From contig NZ_JANFNS010000006.1 of NCBI RefSeq assembly GCF_024436065.1, positions 99,435 to 163,434 of the forward strand: a stretch of DNA of 64,000 bases, given 5' to 3'. This DNA comes from Saccharibacillus sp. JS10. Lineage in GTDB: Bacteria > Bacillota > Bacilli > Paenibacillales > Paenibacillaceae. How positions within the stretch are numbered: the first letter of the stretch is position 1; every line of letters begins with the position of its first letter. Shown piece after piece: positions 27,042 through 35,712 of the stretch. Made by a program: the position numbers and the translations under genes. The notes beneath the pieces were generated by a model, which had not been told where the DNA came from, searched no databases, and worked only from the letters and a program-made list of their open reading frames with translations.

Positions 27042-28463
27042 ATGAAAACGAAAAACGGAAATGCTGCAACAAAGCTTCCGCTAGAGCGCGAGTTCAATTT
27101 ATTCCGGTTGACCTGGCCGATTTTTTTGGAAGTCTTTTTATTTATGTTAATGGGGATTACGGACACGATGATGTTGAGCGGCGTATCGGACAATGCGGTA
27201 GCGGCTGTTGGTGCAGCAAACCAAGTCATCTCGATCGCTATCCTCATACTTGAAGTCGTCGGTAACGGAGCGGCTATCGTTATCGCGCAATATTTGGGTG
27301 CACGGAATCATTATGAAGCCGCTAAAATTTCGGGTCTGTCGTTGACGCTGAACTTGATGCTCGGCGTAACGATGAGTGTGATTTTCTTAGGATTCGGGCA
27401 CCACTTGATGGTTGCACTTAATCTTAGTGGTGAGATTCTCGTCTACGCGAAATCTTATATGCACATTGTAGGCGGAGCGATCTTCCTTCAAGCGCTGATC
27501 AATATGTTGTCTGCAACGATTCGTACGTATGGACAGACGAAACTTACGATGTTCGTGGCATTAGGCATGAACATTTTGAGCGTAGGCAGTGGATATGTCT
27601 TGATCTTCGGTCATCTTGGATTCCCGGCGATGGGCGTAGAAGGAGCGGCAATCTCGACGGTTGCAAGCCGCGCTGTTGCTGCGGTCGTATTGGTCTGGAT
27701 GTTGTATCAAGTGATGGAAGTTCGGATTCAATTGAAGTTTTACGTAAATTTGACACGTGAGTACGTCATGAAAATTTTGCGGATCGGGATTCCGTCTGCA
27801 CTTGAGCAAATCACGTACCAATCCTGCCAAATGATCTTCTTTTTCTATGCGACTTTCCTTGGCGCTCAAGCGCTTGCGGCGCGTCAGTATGCAACGAACA
27901 TCTCGATGTTCATTTATCTATTTGCTGTCGCCGTAGCGATCGGAACCGGGATTATCGTCGGTCGATTGGTCGGAGCAAATCGTAAAGAAGATGCGTATCA
28001 TCAAGTATGGAGTAGCGTCAAACGAGCGATTGTGATTACGGTCATCGTCGATCTGGTTGTTATTATTTTGCGTCATCCGTTAGTCGGTATTTTCACCGAC
28101 GACGTCGATGTAATTCGTATGGCGACGCAAGTGCTTGTTCTGAGTATTGTGCTGGAGACGGCGCGTACGTTCAATATGATCGTCATCGGTTCGCTGCGCG
28201 CAGCGGGAGATGCGAAGTTCCCGGTATATGTCGGTCTAATCTCGATGGTCGGCATCAGCTTGCCGCTCGGTTACGTCTTCGTCTTCCAAATGGATATGGG
28301 ACTGCCAGGTATTTGGCTGGCGATTGCAGTCGATGAATGGATTCGCGCGATCGTTATGACCTCACGTTGGAAAAGCCGGGTTTGGAAAAAACATTCGCTT
28401 GTTACTCATCACGAAGCGGATGCCAGCGAAGGATTAACGCCTCCGCCTGCGGCTTCGGTGTAA
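27042..28463 (+). CDS. MATE family efflux transporter
   Basis: Multidrug and toxin extrusion exporter, 473 residues, with twelve predicted helices in two halves. The first half starts with WPIFLEVFLFMLMGITDTMMLSG (shown in part), the typical MATE entry helix, and the second half with IGIPSALEQITYQ. The C-terminal 35 residues are hydrophilic. Family members export cationic drugs using a Na+ or H+ gradient. GAAGGAGGG precedes the ATG. Single gene, with a bidirectional terminator after it. Confidence 0.93.
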   Translation: MKTKNGNAATKLPLEREFNLFRLTWPIFLEVFLFMLMGITDTMMLSGVSDNAVAAVGAANQVISIAILILEVVGNGAAIVIAQYLGARNHYEAAKISGLSLTLNLMLGVTMSVIFLGFGHHLMVALNLSGEILVYAKSYMHIVGGAIFLQALINMLSATIRTYGQTKLTMFVALGMNILSVGSGYVLIFGHLGFPAMGVEGAAISTVASRAVAAVVLVWMLYQVMEVRIQLKFYVNLTREYVMKILRIGIPSALEQITYQSCQMIFFFYATFLGAQALAARQYATNISMFIYLFAVAVAIGTGIIVGRLVGANRKEDAYHQVWSSVKRAIVITVIVDLVVIILRHPLVGIFTDDVDVIRMATQVLVLSIVLETARTFNMIVIGSLRAAGDAKFPVYVGLISMVGISLPLGYVFVFQMDMGLPGIWLAIAVDEWIRAIVMTSRWKSRVWKKHSLVTHHEADASEGLTPPPAASV

Positions 28464-28503
28464 GTTGAACAGTTAGATTTTTATAAATACGAAACTTGTG
28501 TAT

Positions 28504-28553
28504 AAAAAAGCCCACTTTCTCACCGGAATACCGGTTTGAAAGTGGGCTTTTTT
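28504..28553. terminator. Bidirectional terminator
   Basis: Sixteen-base stem AAAAAAGCCCACTTTC / GAAAGTGGGCTTTTTT, with an ACCGG/CCGGT stem inside, between the MATE and fucosidase genes. Confidence 0.9.
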
Positions 28554-28570
28554 AGGCAATTTAAAAGGGA

Positions 28571-30028
28571 TCAATCTAATTGCATTTTGAACACCACAGG
28601 AACCGCGCTGGATACCGTAGTTGTCTGTAACACCAAAGCTTCTTCGGTACGTTCCCAAGACACTTCTTCATCGAATCCAAGAATGCTGATCTTCTCGATC
28701 AAGCCTGTAAAGTGATGCGAATCTTTTTTGAGCGATTGAATCTTCACGCATCCATCTTCGGGATAGACCATCACGGTTGCGTACAGATTCGATCCTTTTA
28801 CCGTAAAACGAATATCTTCGGACGTATACGATTTGGTTTCGCCGTCTTTGAACTGCCCTTCGACAATCTGCGTTGGGCCTTCGCCCGCAATCCGCCAGAA
28901 TGTTGTGCCGTAGATCGCTTCACCATTTACATTCAACCAATTGCCGATATCGAGTAAGATTTGACGGTCTTCTTGCGGAATACTGCCGTCGGCTTTTGGA
29001 CCGATATTCAGCAAAAGATTTCCGTTTTTACTCACGATATCGACAAGGTCGCGAATGATTTCAACCGATGTTTTGTATTCGTTATTTTCTGTGTAACACC
29101 ATGAGTTTTTCGCGACAGCGGTATCGGTCTGCCAATAGTAAGGCTTGAGATCAGCGAATTGTCCGCGCTCTACATCGGGAACGGCTGCGCCGAACATATA
29201 CGCATCGTGCTTATAATTGATCGCGACTTCAGCGCCCCATTCGATCCCTTTGTTATAATAGTAAGCAGTTAGCGTTTTGAGATAAGGTTTGAACGCGGCA
29301 CTTTGAATCCACCAATCGAAATACAACACTTTCGGCTGGTACTGGTCGATAATCTCGCAAGTCCGAATAAGCCAATCTTCCAAAAACTCGGCGTTTGGAG
29401 GAGAACCGAACAGATCATAATGATCCGGCTCAGGCTGTGCAGGCCAGTAGAAATCGCCAAGTTTCAGCGGTTCGTGAATATCCGATTCGAACTTTTTGCC
29501 GTGTGACATAAAGAACCAATGTTCGGCGCGGTGCGAAGAGGCACACATAACCAGATCGCGTTCTTCGAACGCTTGCTTCATTTCGCCAAGCAGATCGCGC
29601 TGCGGGCCCATATCGTATGCGTTGAATTTCGAGATTTCGCTTTTGTACATTTGGAAGCCGTCATGGTGTTCAGCCACCGGCATAATATATTTGGCACCGG
29701 ATTGTTGGAACAACTCTGCCCATTCGCTGGCATCGAACTTCTCGGCTTTGAACATCGGGATAAAGTCTTTGTAGCCGAATTCGCTATGTTTGCCGTAGGT
29801 TTTGATATGATGGTCAAAACATGGCGATTCTTCCATATACATATTGCGCGAATACCATTCGCTTTCAAAAGCCGGAACCGAATAGACGCCCCAATGAATA
29901 AAGATGCCGAATTTGGCTTGTTTGTACCACTGGGGAACTTCAAATTGACTAAGCGATTCCCAATTGTTTTTGAACGTACCATTCTCGATCGTTTGCTGAA
30001 TTTGTTGTAAATAAGCGGTTCTATCCAT
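28571..30028 (-). CDS. Alpha-L-fucosidase (GH29)
   Basis: Glycoside hydrolase family 29, 485 residues, without signal peptide, so it acts inside the cell on imported fucosylated sugars. Family landmarks are QWYKQAKFGIFIHWGVYSVPAF, EWYSRNMY, PVAEHHDGFQMYKS and KVLYFDWWIQ, whose Asp is the expected nucleophile, followed by NLLLNIGPKADGSIP. The divergent AraC-type gene upstream (30151) is its likely activator. Start ATG at 30028 has only a distant AGGAAGGA. Confidence 0.92.
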   Translation of the reverse strand: MDRTAYLQQIQQTIENGTFKNNWESLSQFEVPQWYKQAKFGIFIHWGVYSVPAFESEWYSRNMYMEESPCFDHHIKTYGKHSEFGYKDFIPMFKAEKFDASEWAELFQQSGAKYIMPVAEHHDGFQMYKSEISKFNAYDMGPQRDLLGEMKQAFEERDLVMCASSHRAEHWFFMSHGKKFESDIHEPLKLGDFYWPAQPEPDHYDLFGSPPNAEFLEDWLIRTCEIIDQYQPKVLYFDWWIQSAAFKPYLKTLTAYYYNKGIEWGAEVAINYKHDAYMFGAAVPDVERGQFADLKPYYWQTDTAVAKNSWCYTENNEYKTSVEIIRDLVDIVSKNGNLLLNIGPKADGSIPQEDRQILLDIGNWLNVNGEAIYGTTFWRIAGEGPTQIVEGQFKDGETKSYTSEDIRFTVKGSNLYATVMVYPEDGCVKIQSLKKDSHHFTGLIEKISILGFDEEVSWERTEEALVLQTTTVSSAVPVVFKMQLD

Positions 30029-30150
30029 AGATGTACACGTATCCTTCCTGTCTGGTAATGTCTTGAGTATACGAGAAGAATACGTGCGTTAACATGGAGA
30101 TTAATAGCGGCAAGCTGTACAAAAATAGCAAGAGAAGGAGTCGTCTTTTT

Positions 30151-30984
30151 ATGGATCGTCGTGTATTGTTGTCGAACTATTTGGCTAACCTTGAAGTGGA
30201 ATTGATTACGGCTCATCATAATTTATGTCCACTGGATTGGAGAGAGCTTGATTATAAGCCGGATTACAGCAAGTTCTATTGGATCGAAGAAGGAGAAGGA
30301 TGGCTGCGGATCGAGGGACAAGATTATTACCCGAAGCCGGGCGAATTGTTTTTGATGCCGGAAGGTGTGCAGCAGTCATATTCGGTGATTAGCGAACGTC
30401 CTTTTCTTAAATATTGGTGTCACTTCACAGCGCAGGTCGGCGGCGTTAATCTTTTCAAGTTATTGGATCTGAATCCGTATTGTTCTCCAACGCAGCCGCA
30501 AAAGGTGACCGAGATTTTCAAAGACATCGTCTATCATGCCAATACCGATACCATCTACTCCAAGCTGCTTGTCAAAAGCAAATTGATGGAGCTTGTGAGT
30601 TACTATATGATGAACCTGAATATTGACGAAGAACAGATTTCTTTTCAAAACGGGTCTACGGTCAATCGCTTAACGCATGTATTGGATTATATCGACGAAC
30701 ATATTGCGCAAAATATTGCCGTAGAAGAATTGGCGGGCATCGCGTATATGCACCCGAATTCTTTTATCCGCACGTTCAAACAGTATGCAGGAATGCCGCC
30801 GATCCAGTATGTCACGCATAAAAAGATCGAAAAAGCGAAACAATCGCTTTCTTTGACCAGTTTGTCTGTGACCGAAATTTCGGAGCAATTAGGCTTCAAC
30901 GATACGTTTTATTTTTCCAAACAGTTCAAAAAATATGCCGGGCTTACGCCTACCGATTACCGCAGACAACAAGTGCGTTCTTGA
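30151..30984 (+). CDS. AraC family transcriptional regulator
   Basis: AraC-type regulator of about 277 residues: a cupin-like sensor domain (YWIEEGEGWLRIEGQDYYPKPGELFLMPEG) then two helix-turn-helix motifs (VEELAGIAYMHPNSFIRTFK and VTEISEQLGFNDTFYFSKQF, ending GLTPTDYRR). The start at 30151 follows AGAAGGAG; an upstream in-frame ATG at 30094 lacks a binding site. It is divergent from the alpha-L-fucosidase gene and probably activates it in response to a fucosylated sugar (inference from position). Confidence 0.9.
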   Translation: MDRRVLLSNYLANLEVELITAHHNLCPLDWRELDYKPDYSKFYWIEEGEGWLRIEGQDYYPKPGELFLMPEGVQQSYSVISERPFLKYWCHFTAQVGGVNLFKLLDLNPYCSPTQPQKVTEIFKDIVYHANTDTIYSKLLVKSKLMELVSYYMMNLNIDEEQISFQNGSTVNRLTHVLDYIDEHIAQNIAVEELAGIAYMHPNSFIRTFKQYAGMPPIQYVTHKKIEKAKQSLSLTSLSVTEISEQLGFNDTFYFSKQFKKYAGLTPTDYRRQQVRS

Positions 30985-31088
30985 TTCTTCTTTTTTACGT
31001 ATGCAATCGGAGGTTTAACGTTTAATAGAAGAGAAGGGTTGAGAAATGGAATCCTTATCCAACTCTATGCGATAAAGGGGAGTCGAGA

Positions 31089-31715
31089 ATGAACGTATGG
31101 GTGATTGGAAAAGATCGCTGGCATTCGGCGGAAATCGTTTTTCAAGGCTTTGAACAGTTAGGTCTAGATACATTTCAATATACAATGACCGATTCGGTAG
31201 AAGAATTTGATGCCAATCGTCTGGAAGATTATCCGATCGTAGCGGTGTGCCGCTCCAATAGCCAGTTTGAACACGAACATCGCTTTTGGATGAACGAAGA
31301 CGTTCAGCAATCTTTTGAACGGTATGTCGAGAACGGCGGTTCGCTGCTTGTGATCCATGCCGGAACAGCGGGTTATCAATCCGGCGAACGGTTTCGCAAG
31401 TTGATTGGCGGGGCTTTTCTTCACCATCCTGAAGCTTGCACGGTGAAGATCTGTCCCGAGTCATCCCATCCGATAGCCGCTGGTGTAGAAGAATTCCAGG
31501 TACATGACGAGCATTATATGATGGATTGGGAGAAGTCGGATACGGAGCTGATCATGAGGACGGTATCCGAACATGGAGAGCAGCCGGGCGGTTGGACGAA
31601 AATGTACGGACAAGGCAAGATCTGTGTGCTAACACCCGGGCACGAAGAAGAGGTCTGGAATCATCCGATGTTTCAGAAGCTGCTGAACAATGCGCTGCAT
31701 TGGTGTGCCGAGTAG
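31089..31715 (+). CDS. ThuA domain-containing protein
   Basis: A 208-residue protein of the ThuA (trehalose utilisation) family, with a class I glutamine amidotransferase-like fold. Visible motifs are NGGSLLVIHAGTAGY in the nucleophile-elbow position and GKICVLTPGHEEEVWNHPMFQKLL near the end, with DEHYMM in between. The family is linked to sugar-derived keto compounds, but its reaction is not established. AAAGGGGAG precedes the ATG. It lies in a sugar-associated run of genes and precedes two SDR-type genes by 100 bases. Confidence 0.85.
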   Translation: MNVWVIGKDRWHSAEIVFQGFEQLGLDTFQYTMTDSVEEFDANRLEDYPIVAVCRSNSQFEHEHRFWMNEDVQQSFERYVENGGSLLVIHAGTAGYQSGERFRKLIGGAFLHHPEACTVKICPESSHPIAAGVEEFQVHDEHYMMDWEKSDTELIMRTVSEHGEQPGGWTKMYGQGKICVLTPGHEEEVWNHPMFQKLLNNALHWCAE

Positions 31716-31815
31716 GGTTACAAGCGAAGCTGAGCCGTCTGATCAAACTTCAAATGGAAGTTTCAATTTTTAGATTAGCCCAATAAAAAAGAACGAGGCG
31801 AGGGAGGAAGTTATT

Positions 31816-32772
31816 GTGGATAAAACCGCATGGATTCTGAATTTGCGTGAACCGTTCGGCGCGGCATTGGCACGTGAATTAGTCGCCAAAGGTTGGAAAG
31901 TGTTGGGCGGAGACAGCGGAGTCAAAGATGACGAAAGAGCTTCTTCGGACTTGAGCGTAGAGTCAGATTTTCAAATCGGCGAAAATCGGCTGGTTCCGAC
32001 GGGAAGCGGAACGACCGGGCTTATTGAATTCGAAGGTTCGGTCGCCTATGGCCCGGAAAGCAATCAGCGGCGAACGGAACCGGAACCGGCAACGAGGTTG
32101 CAAGTTGCCGAAGAAGATCGGGATTTGCCGCATCACGGGCGGCTGATTCCGATTCCGCTGGACGGGTCTGATCCGCAAGCGCTGGAACAAGCGAAGCGGC
32201 ATACTGCCGAGCAGATCGCGAACATTGATCTGCTGGTTCTGAATGCCGGCAAGTTTGTGCCGGATTCAAGCGGGGCAGGGCTTGAAGACGATTCTCTGCG
32301 CGATGCAGCAGAAAATCGTCTTCAAGAGTACGAGCGCTACGCGCTGACGCCGCTGCGCGTAGCCGAGCAGATGCTTCCGCTGCTGGACGCCGGCAGCGGA
32401 TTGAAACGGATCGCCTTCGTGACCTCGTCCGAAGGCAGCTTGTCTGCGGGCGAAGCTCCCGCAGACGCGAAGATCGGGGGCGCGATGGCTCACGCCGCGC
32501 TGCATATGCAAGCGAAGCTGCTATTTAACGATCTGCGCCGCAGCGGATATACATTCCGCTTGTACGATCCGGGTCTATTGCCGCAAGCCAGTTCGGCAGG
32601 AACAAGCGGCTTGCCGCCGACTTCCATAAATAAGCTACCAGGCGAGCCGATGGCTTCGCTAGCGAGCGAACTTGCCGATTCGGCGCGCTTTGCCGCCGGA
32701 TTGTTCACTAATCCGTCTGACGACGAAGATCAATTGACGCTGATCGTGAATCCCAAAAGGAGGAGACTATGA
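31816..32772 (+). CDS. Degenerate SDR-family protein, probably non-catalytic
   Basis: A 318-residue protein that is clearly related to the SDR encoded right after it (shared DGYTFRLY-type strand: here SGYTFRLYDPG, there DGYTFRLYHPG; both AAL after the active site). Key residues are missing: the coenzyme loop TGADRGLG of the neighbour is LNLREPFG here, NNAG is LNAG, and the Tyr-x3-Lys pair is replaced by Gly and His (GAMAH where the neighbour has YCMSK). An extra segment of about 70 residues (roughly 37-110) interrupts the first part. GTG start after GGGAGG. Its stop overlaps the next start (ATGA), so the two proteins are translationally coupled and may form a heteromer. Confidence 0.8.
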   Translation: MDKTAWILNLREPFGAALARELVAKGWKVLGGDSGVKDDERASSDLSVESDFQIGENRLVPTGSGTTGLIEFEGSVAYGPESNQRRTEPEPATRLQVAEEDRDLPHHGRLIPIPLDGSDPQALEQAKRHTAEQIANIDLLVLNAGKFVPDSSGAGLEDDSLRDAAENRLQEYERYALTPLRVAEQMLPLLDAGSGLKRIAFVTSSEGSLSAGEAPADAKIGGAMAHAALHMQAKLLFNDLRRSGYTFRLYDPGLLPQASSAGTSGLPPTSINKLPGEPMASLASELADSARFAAGLFTNPSDDEDQLTLIVNPKRRRL

Positions 32773-33521
32773 ATCCGGCTCAATATGCTGTAGTAACCGG
32801 CGCCGACCGTGGGCTTGGTCTGGCGCTGACCGAACAATTGCTTGTTCGCGGCTGGCATGTATTTGCCGGTCGTTATCTGCAAGATTGGCAACAGCTCGAC
32901 GAGTTGCAGATGCGTTATCCCGATCTATTGGTTTTATTGCCGCTGGACGTGTCTTCGGAATCGTCGATTCTAGCCGCCGCTGCGGCTGTCGAAGAACGTA
33001 CACGCCATATTGATTTATTGATCAATAACGCCGGTGTGATTAGCGATCGTAACGACGACGATATTCACATGGCGCAAGATTACGACGAAATGATTCGGAT
33101 GTACAACGTGAATGCACTTGGACCGATTCAAGTCAGCGAAGCTTTTTTGCCGCTGCTCCAACATGGACAGTTCAAGCGGCTTTGCTATGTTTCATCGGAA
33201 GCGGGAAGTATCGGGCAAGCGGAGCGTACCGCTTGGTTTGGCTATTGCATGTCCAAAGCTGCACTCAATCGAGGTGTGTACGCGTTATTTCAACGGCTTC
33301 GTCCAGACGGCTATACGTTCCGGCTGTATCATCCCGGCTGGATGCGGACGTATATGTCGGGTACACGGAATGAAGCCGCTGAATTAGAACCGGAAGAATC
33401 GGCAGAAGCGGCATTGGATTATTTTATCGGTGCATCTTCTTCCGAGGACGAATCGATAGCGAAGATCGATGAAGAACGGCTTGTCATGCGCGACTACGAA
33501 GGCAAAGAATGGTCATGGTAA
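32769..33521 (+). CDS. SDR family oxidoreductase
   Basis: Intact short-chain dehydrogenase, 250 residues: TGADRGLGLAL (coenzyme loop), DLLINNAGVI, the Ser of CYVSSEAG and YCMSK with the catalytic Tyr and Lys. It is translationally coupled to the preceding degenerate SDR by a 4-base overlap, with AGGAG inside the end of that gene. NAD(P)-dependent oxidation or reduction of a sugar-like compound is plausible from its neighbours (fucosidase, ThuA, manA), but the substrate is not known. Confidence 0.9.
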   Translation: MNPAQYAVVTGADRGLGLALTEQLLVRGWHVFAGRYLQDWQQLDELQMRYPDLLVLLPLDVSSESSILAAAAAVEERTRHIDLLINNAGVISDRNDDDIHMAQDYDEMIRMYNVNALGPIQVSEAFLPLLQHGQFKRLCYVSSEAGSIGQAERTAWFGYCMSKAALNRGVYALFQRLRPDGYTFRLYHPGWMRTYMSGTRNEAAELEPEESAEAALDYFIGASSSEDESIAKIDEERLVMRDYEGKEWSW

Positions 33522-33534
33522 TAAACCGAACGAC

Positions 33535-33572
33535 AAAAGACTCTATTCGAATGATTGAATAGAGTCTTTTTT
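33535..33572. terminator. Bidirectional terminator
   Basis: AAAAGACTCTATTC / GAATAGAGTCTTTT with a short loop and flanking A and T runs, between the SDR gene and manA. Confidence 0.9.
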
Positions 33573-33606
33573 ATCCAAACTTTTAAAAACGCTCAGTGCT
33601 GATCTT

Positions 33607-34554
33607 CTATTCCCAAGACGAGATCGTCGTCAACGTGCCTTCAATCGTATAATCGCCGAATTTAGCAGGAATGATGAAATGATCGCCTTTTTTCAGCGGA
33701 TATTGTTGGTCTGCGTTATTGAGTTTACCTTCGCCGCTCAAAATGCTAACGATCGTATACCGATCGCGATCTGCAAAATTCGCGACACCGTCAACGTCCC
33801 ATTTCTCTACAGTGAAAAAAGAATTGGAGACGAACTTGGTAATCGTAACGCCGTCTAATCGATCCGTCTCATAAGCGCCGCCGGTATACGATTGCGGAAT
33901 CGTCGTGACATCGATCGCTTTTTCCAGATGAAGTTCGCGACCGTTGCCATTGGCGTCTTTACGGTCATAATCGTAGACGCGATACGTCGTATCCGAACTT
34001 TGTTGCGTTTCGAGAACGAGAATCCCTGCGCCCAGTGCATGAATCGTACCGCTTGGCACGTAGAAGAAATCGCCGGGTTTCACTTCGATTTTGGTCAGCA
34101 ATTCATCCCATTGACCGTGGTCGATCATGCTGCGAAGTTCTTCGCGCGATTGAGCGTGATGCCCGTAGATCAATGTAGCGCCCGGTTCGGCGTCGATAAT
34201 ATACCAACATTCGGTTTTGCCTAGCTCGCCATTTTCAAACTCGCGCGCATACGCATCGTCCGGGTGAACTTGCACCGAAAGATCGTCGGACGCATCCAAA
34301 ATTTTCGTGAGCAGCGGGAATACGTCAGACTCCGAATCGCCAAACAATTCAGCATGGTCGACCCATAGATCGTTAAGTTTTTGCCCGGCGTACTTCCCGT
34401 TATGTACGATACTTTGACCATTCGGATGTCCCGATACAGCCCAACATTCGCCGGTTTTGTCGTTGGGAATATCGTAACCGAAAATCGTGTTCAGCTTCGT
34501 GCCGCCCCAGATTCGTTCTTGGAAAACGGGAGTCAGGAAAAGAGGTTCGTTCAT
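33607..34554 (-). CDS. manA: Mannose-6-phosphate isomerase, class I
   Basis: Type I phosphomannose isomerase of 315 residues, the short Bacillus form, interconverting mannose-6-phosphate and fructose-6-phosphate. Metal ligands are in SVQVHPDD (His) and KTECWYII (Glu), and a further His in PSGTIHALGAGI; the C-terminal cupin (GKLNNADQQYPLKKGDHFIIP) is complete. AAAGGAG precedes the ATG at a longer than usual distance. It follows the ROK-kinase gene on the same strand by about 130 bases, so the two may be co-transcribed. Confidence 0.95.
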   Translation of the reverse strand: MNEPLFLTPVFQERIWGGTKLNTIFGYDIPNDKTGECWAVSGHPNGQSIVHNGKYAGQKLNDLWVDHAELFGDSESDVFPLLTKILDASDDLSVQVHPDDAYAREFENGELGKTECWYIIDAEPGATLIYGHHAQSREELRSMIDHGQWDELLTKIEVKPGDFFYVPSGTIHALGAGILVLETQQSSDTTYRVYDYDRKDANGNGRELHLEKAIDVTTIPQSYTGGAYETDRLDGVTITKFVSNSFFTVEKWDVDGVANFADRDRYTIVSILSGEGKLNNADQQYPLKKGDHFIIPAKFGDYTIEGTLTTISSWE

Positions 34555-34683
34555 AAAAAGAGTCGCTCCTTTTGGATAAAAGATAGTGGTTATGATGATG
34601 TTGATTATATAACGAGATCGCTGTGAAGTGAAAAGGTTGCTTGTGCTTATTACCCGTCTGGAGTGATTCGAATACGGTCAAAC

Positions 34684-35586
34684 TCAATAGGCTTGATGCA
34701 CGAGCGAAGCGGCTCCGATCAGTCCCGCATTTTGATTAAGTGCCGCAGGAACAATCAATGTGCGTCGACCGGCTGGGCTGAGTGCGTGTTGGGAGACATA
34801 ATCGCGGATTCCTTCGAGCAAAGGCTCGCCGATCTGCGACACACCGCCGCCAATCACGATCATTTCGGGATCAAGCGTATTAATGAGCGACACGCAGCCC
34901 ATACCGAGTCTTCGGTAAGTCAGATCGATCAACTCACGCATTGAAGGTTCGCCTTCTGCTGCAAGGTCGAAAGCTTCTTTCGTATGTACCGGTCGACCCA
35001 ATAATTCGGAAGCTTGCCGGGCAATAGCGGTTCCCGAAGCGATCTGCTCCCAATAGCCTTCGGTTCCTGCCGCGCCCGGTTCAATCATCATAAACCCGAC
35101 ATCGCCTGCGTTGCCCGACGTTCCGGTAATCAATCGTCCGTGCATATAGATGCCCGCGCCGATCCCGGTGCTAATCGTAATAAAAATAAAGTTATCGACA
35201 TTTTGCGCCGCGCCCAACCATTTTTCGGCTAAAGTCGCCGCCGTCGCATCGTTTTGAAAATGAATAGGGAAAGCGCCGAAATGTTTGCGCAGTTCTTCGA
35301 CAACGCCGAATCCGTGCCATGCAGGCAAATTGGGCGGGCTATCCAGTCGTCCATGCTGAGCATCCAGAGGTCCCGGTGCGCCGACTCCAATCCCTTTGAC
35401 TTCAGAAGGAGAGATGCTATTTGTTTCTAACAGTCTGTTGATCGTTTGCGCTGTTTGGTGCAATAATTGCGACGGGGTCTGAGCGGGATCTGTATGAAGC
35501 GAATGTTGAGCGATGACACTTCCGGCTTCATCTACGAGCCCTATTGCGATTTTGGTGCCACCAATATCGATACCGATTGCGATCAT
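34684..35586 (-). CDS. ROK family protein, probable sugar kinase without the zinc site
   Basis: ROK-family protein of 300 residues with phosphate-1 loop GIDIGGTKIAIGL, GVGAPGPLD, the catalytic Asp in NDATAATLAEKWLGAA, the phosphate-2 region ITISTGIGAGI and adenosine motif VIGGGVSQ. The zinc site typical of ROK kinases (GHx9CxCGxxGCxE) is lost: His of GAGEIGH is Phe (GDVGFMMIE) and no Cys remain in GAAGTEGYWEQIASG. It probably phosphorylates fructose, mannose or glucose; next to manA a fructo- or mannokinase role is attractive but inferred. It is divergent from a LacI-type gene. Confidence 0.88.
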   Translation of the reverse strand: MIAIGIDIGGTKIAIGLVDEAGSVIAQHSLHTDPAQTPSQLLHQTAQTINRLLETNSISPSEVKGIGVGAPGPLDAQHGRLDSPPNLPAWHGFGVVEELRKHFGAFPIHFQNDATAATLAEKWLGAAQNVDNFIFITISTGIGAGIYMHGRLITGTSGNAGDVGFMMIEPGAAGTEGYWEQIASGTAIARQASELLGRPVHTKEAFDLAAEGEPSMRELIDLTYRRLGMGCVSLINTLDPEMIVIGGGVSQIGEPLLEGIRDYVSQHALSPAGRRTLIVPAALNQNAGLIGAASLVHQAY

Positions 35587-35612
35587 TCAATACCCTCCTG
35601 CTTATACAATTA

Positions 35613-35654
35613 ACTTGACAGAACTTGACGAAAATCATTTTTGTAAAGTAATAT
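35613..35654 (+). promoter_or_regulatory. Promoter region of the LacI gene with tandem ACTTGAC
   Basis: TTGACG (35625-35630) and TAATAT (35649-35654) are 18 bases apart. The -35 lies in the second of two ACTTGAC copies (35613 and 35623), spaced by one helical turn. Confidence 0.4.
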
Positions 35655-35712
35655 CGTTAGCATAGCATAATTCAGTTTCGGATCATAGTGTTCTTATGAA
35701 AGGCGTGATTGG

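Noticed and set aside
29519..30219. Long frames on both strands around the fucosidase N-terminus
   Set aside because: Overlap the GH29 gene completely; no start signals.
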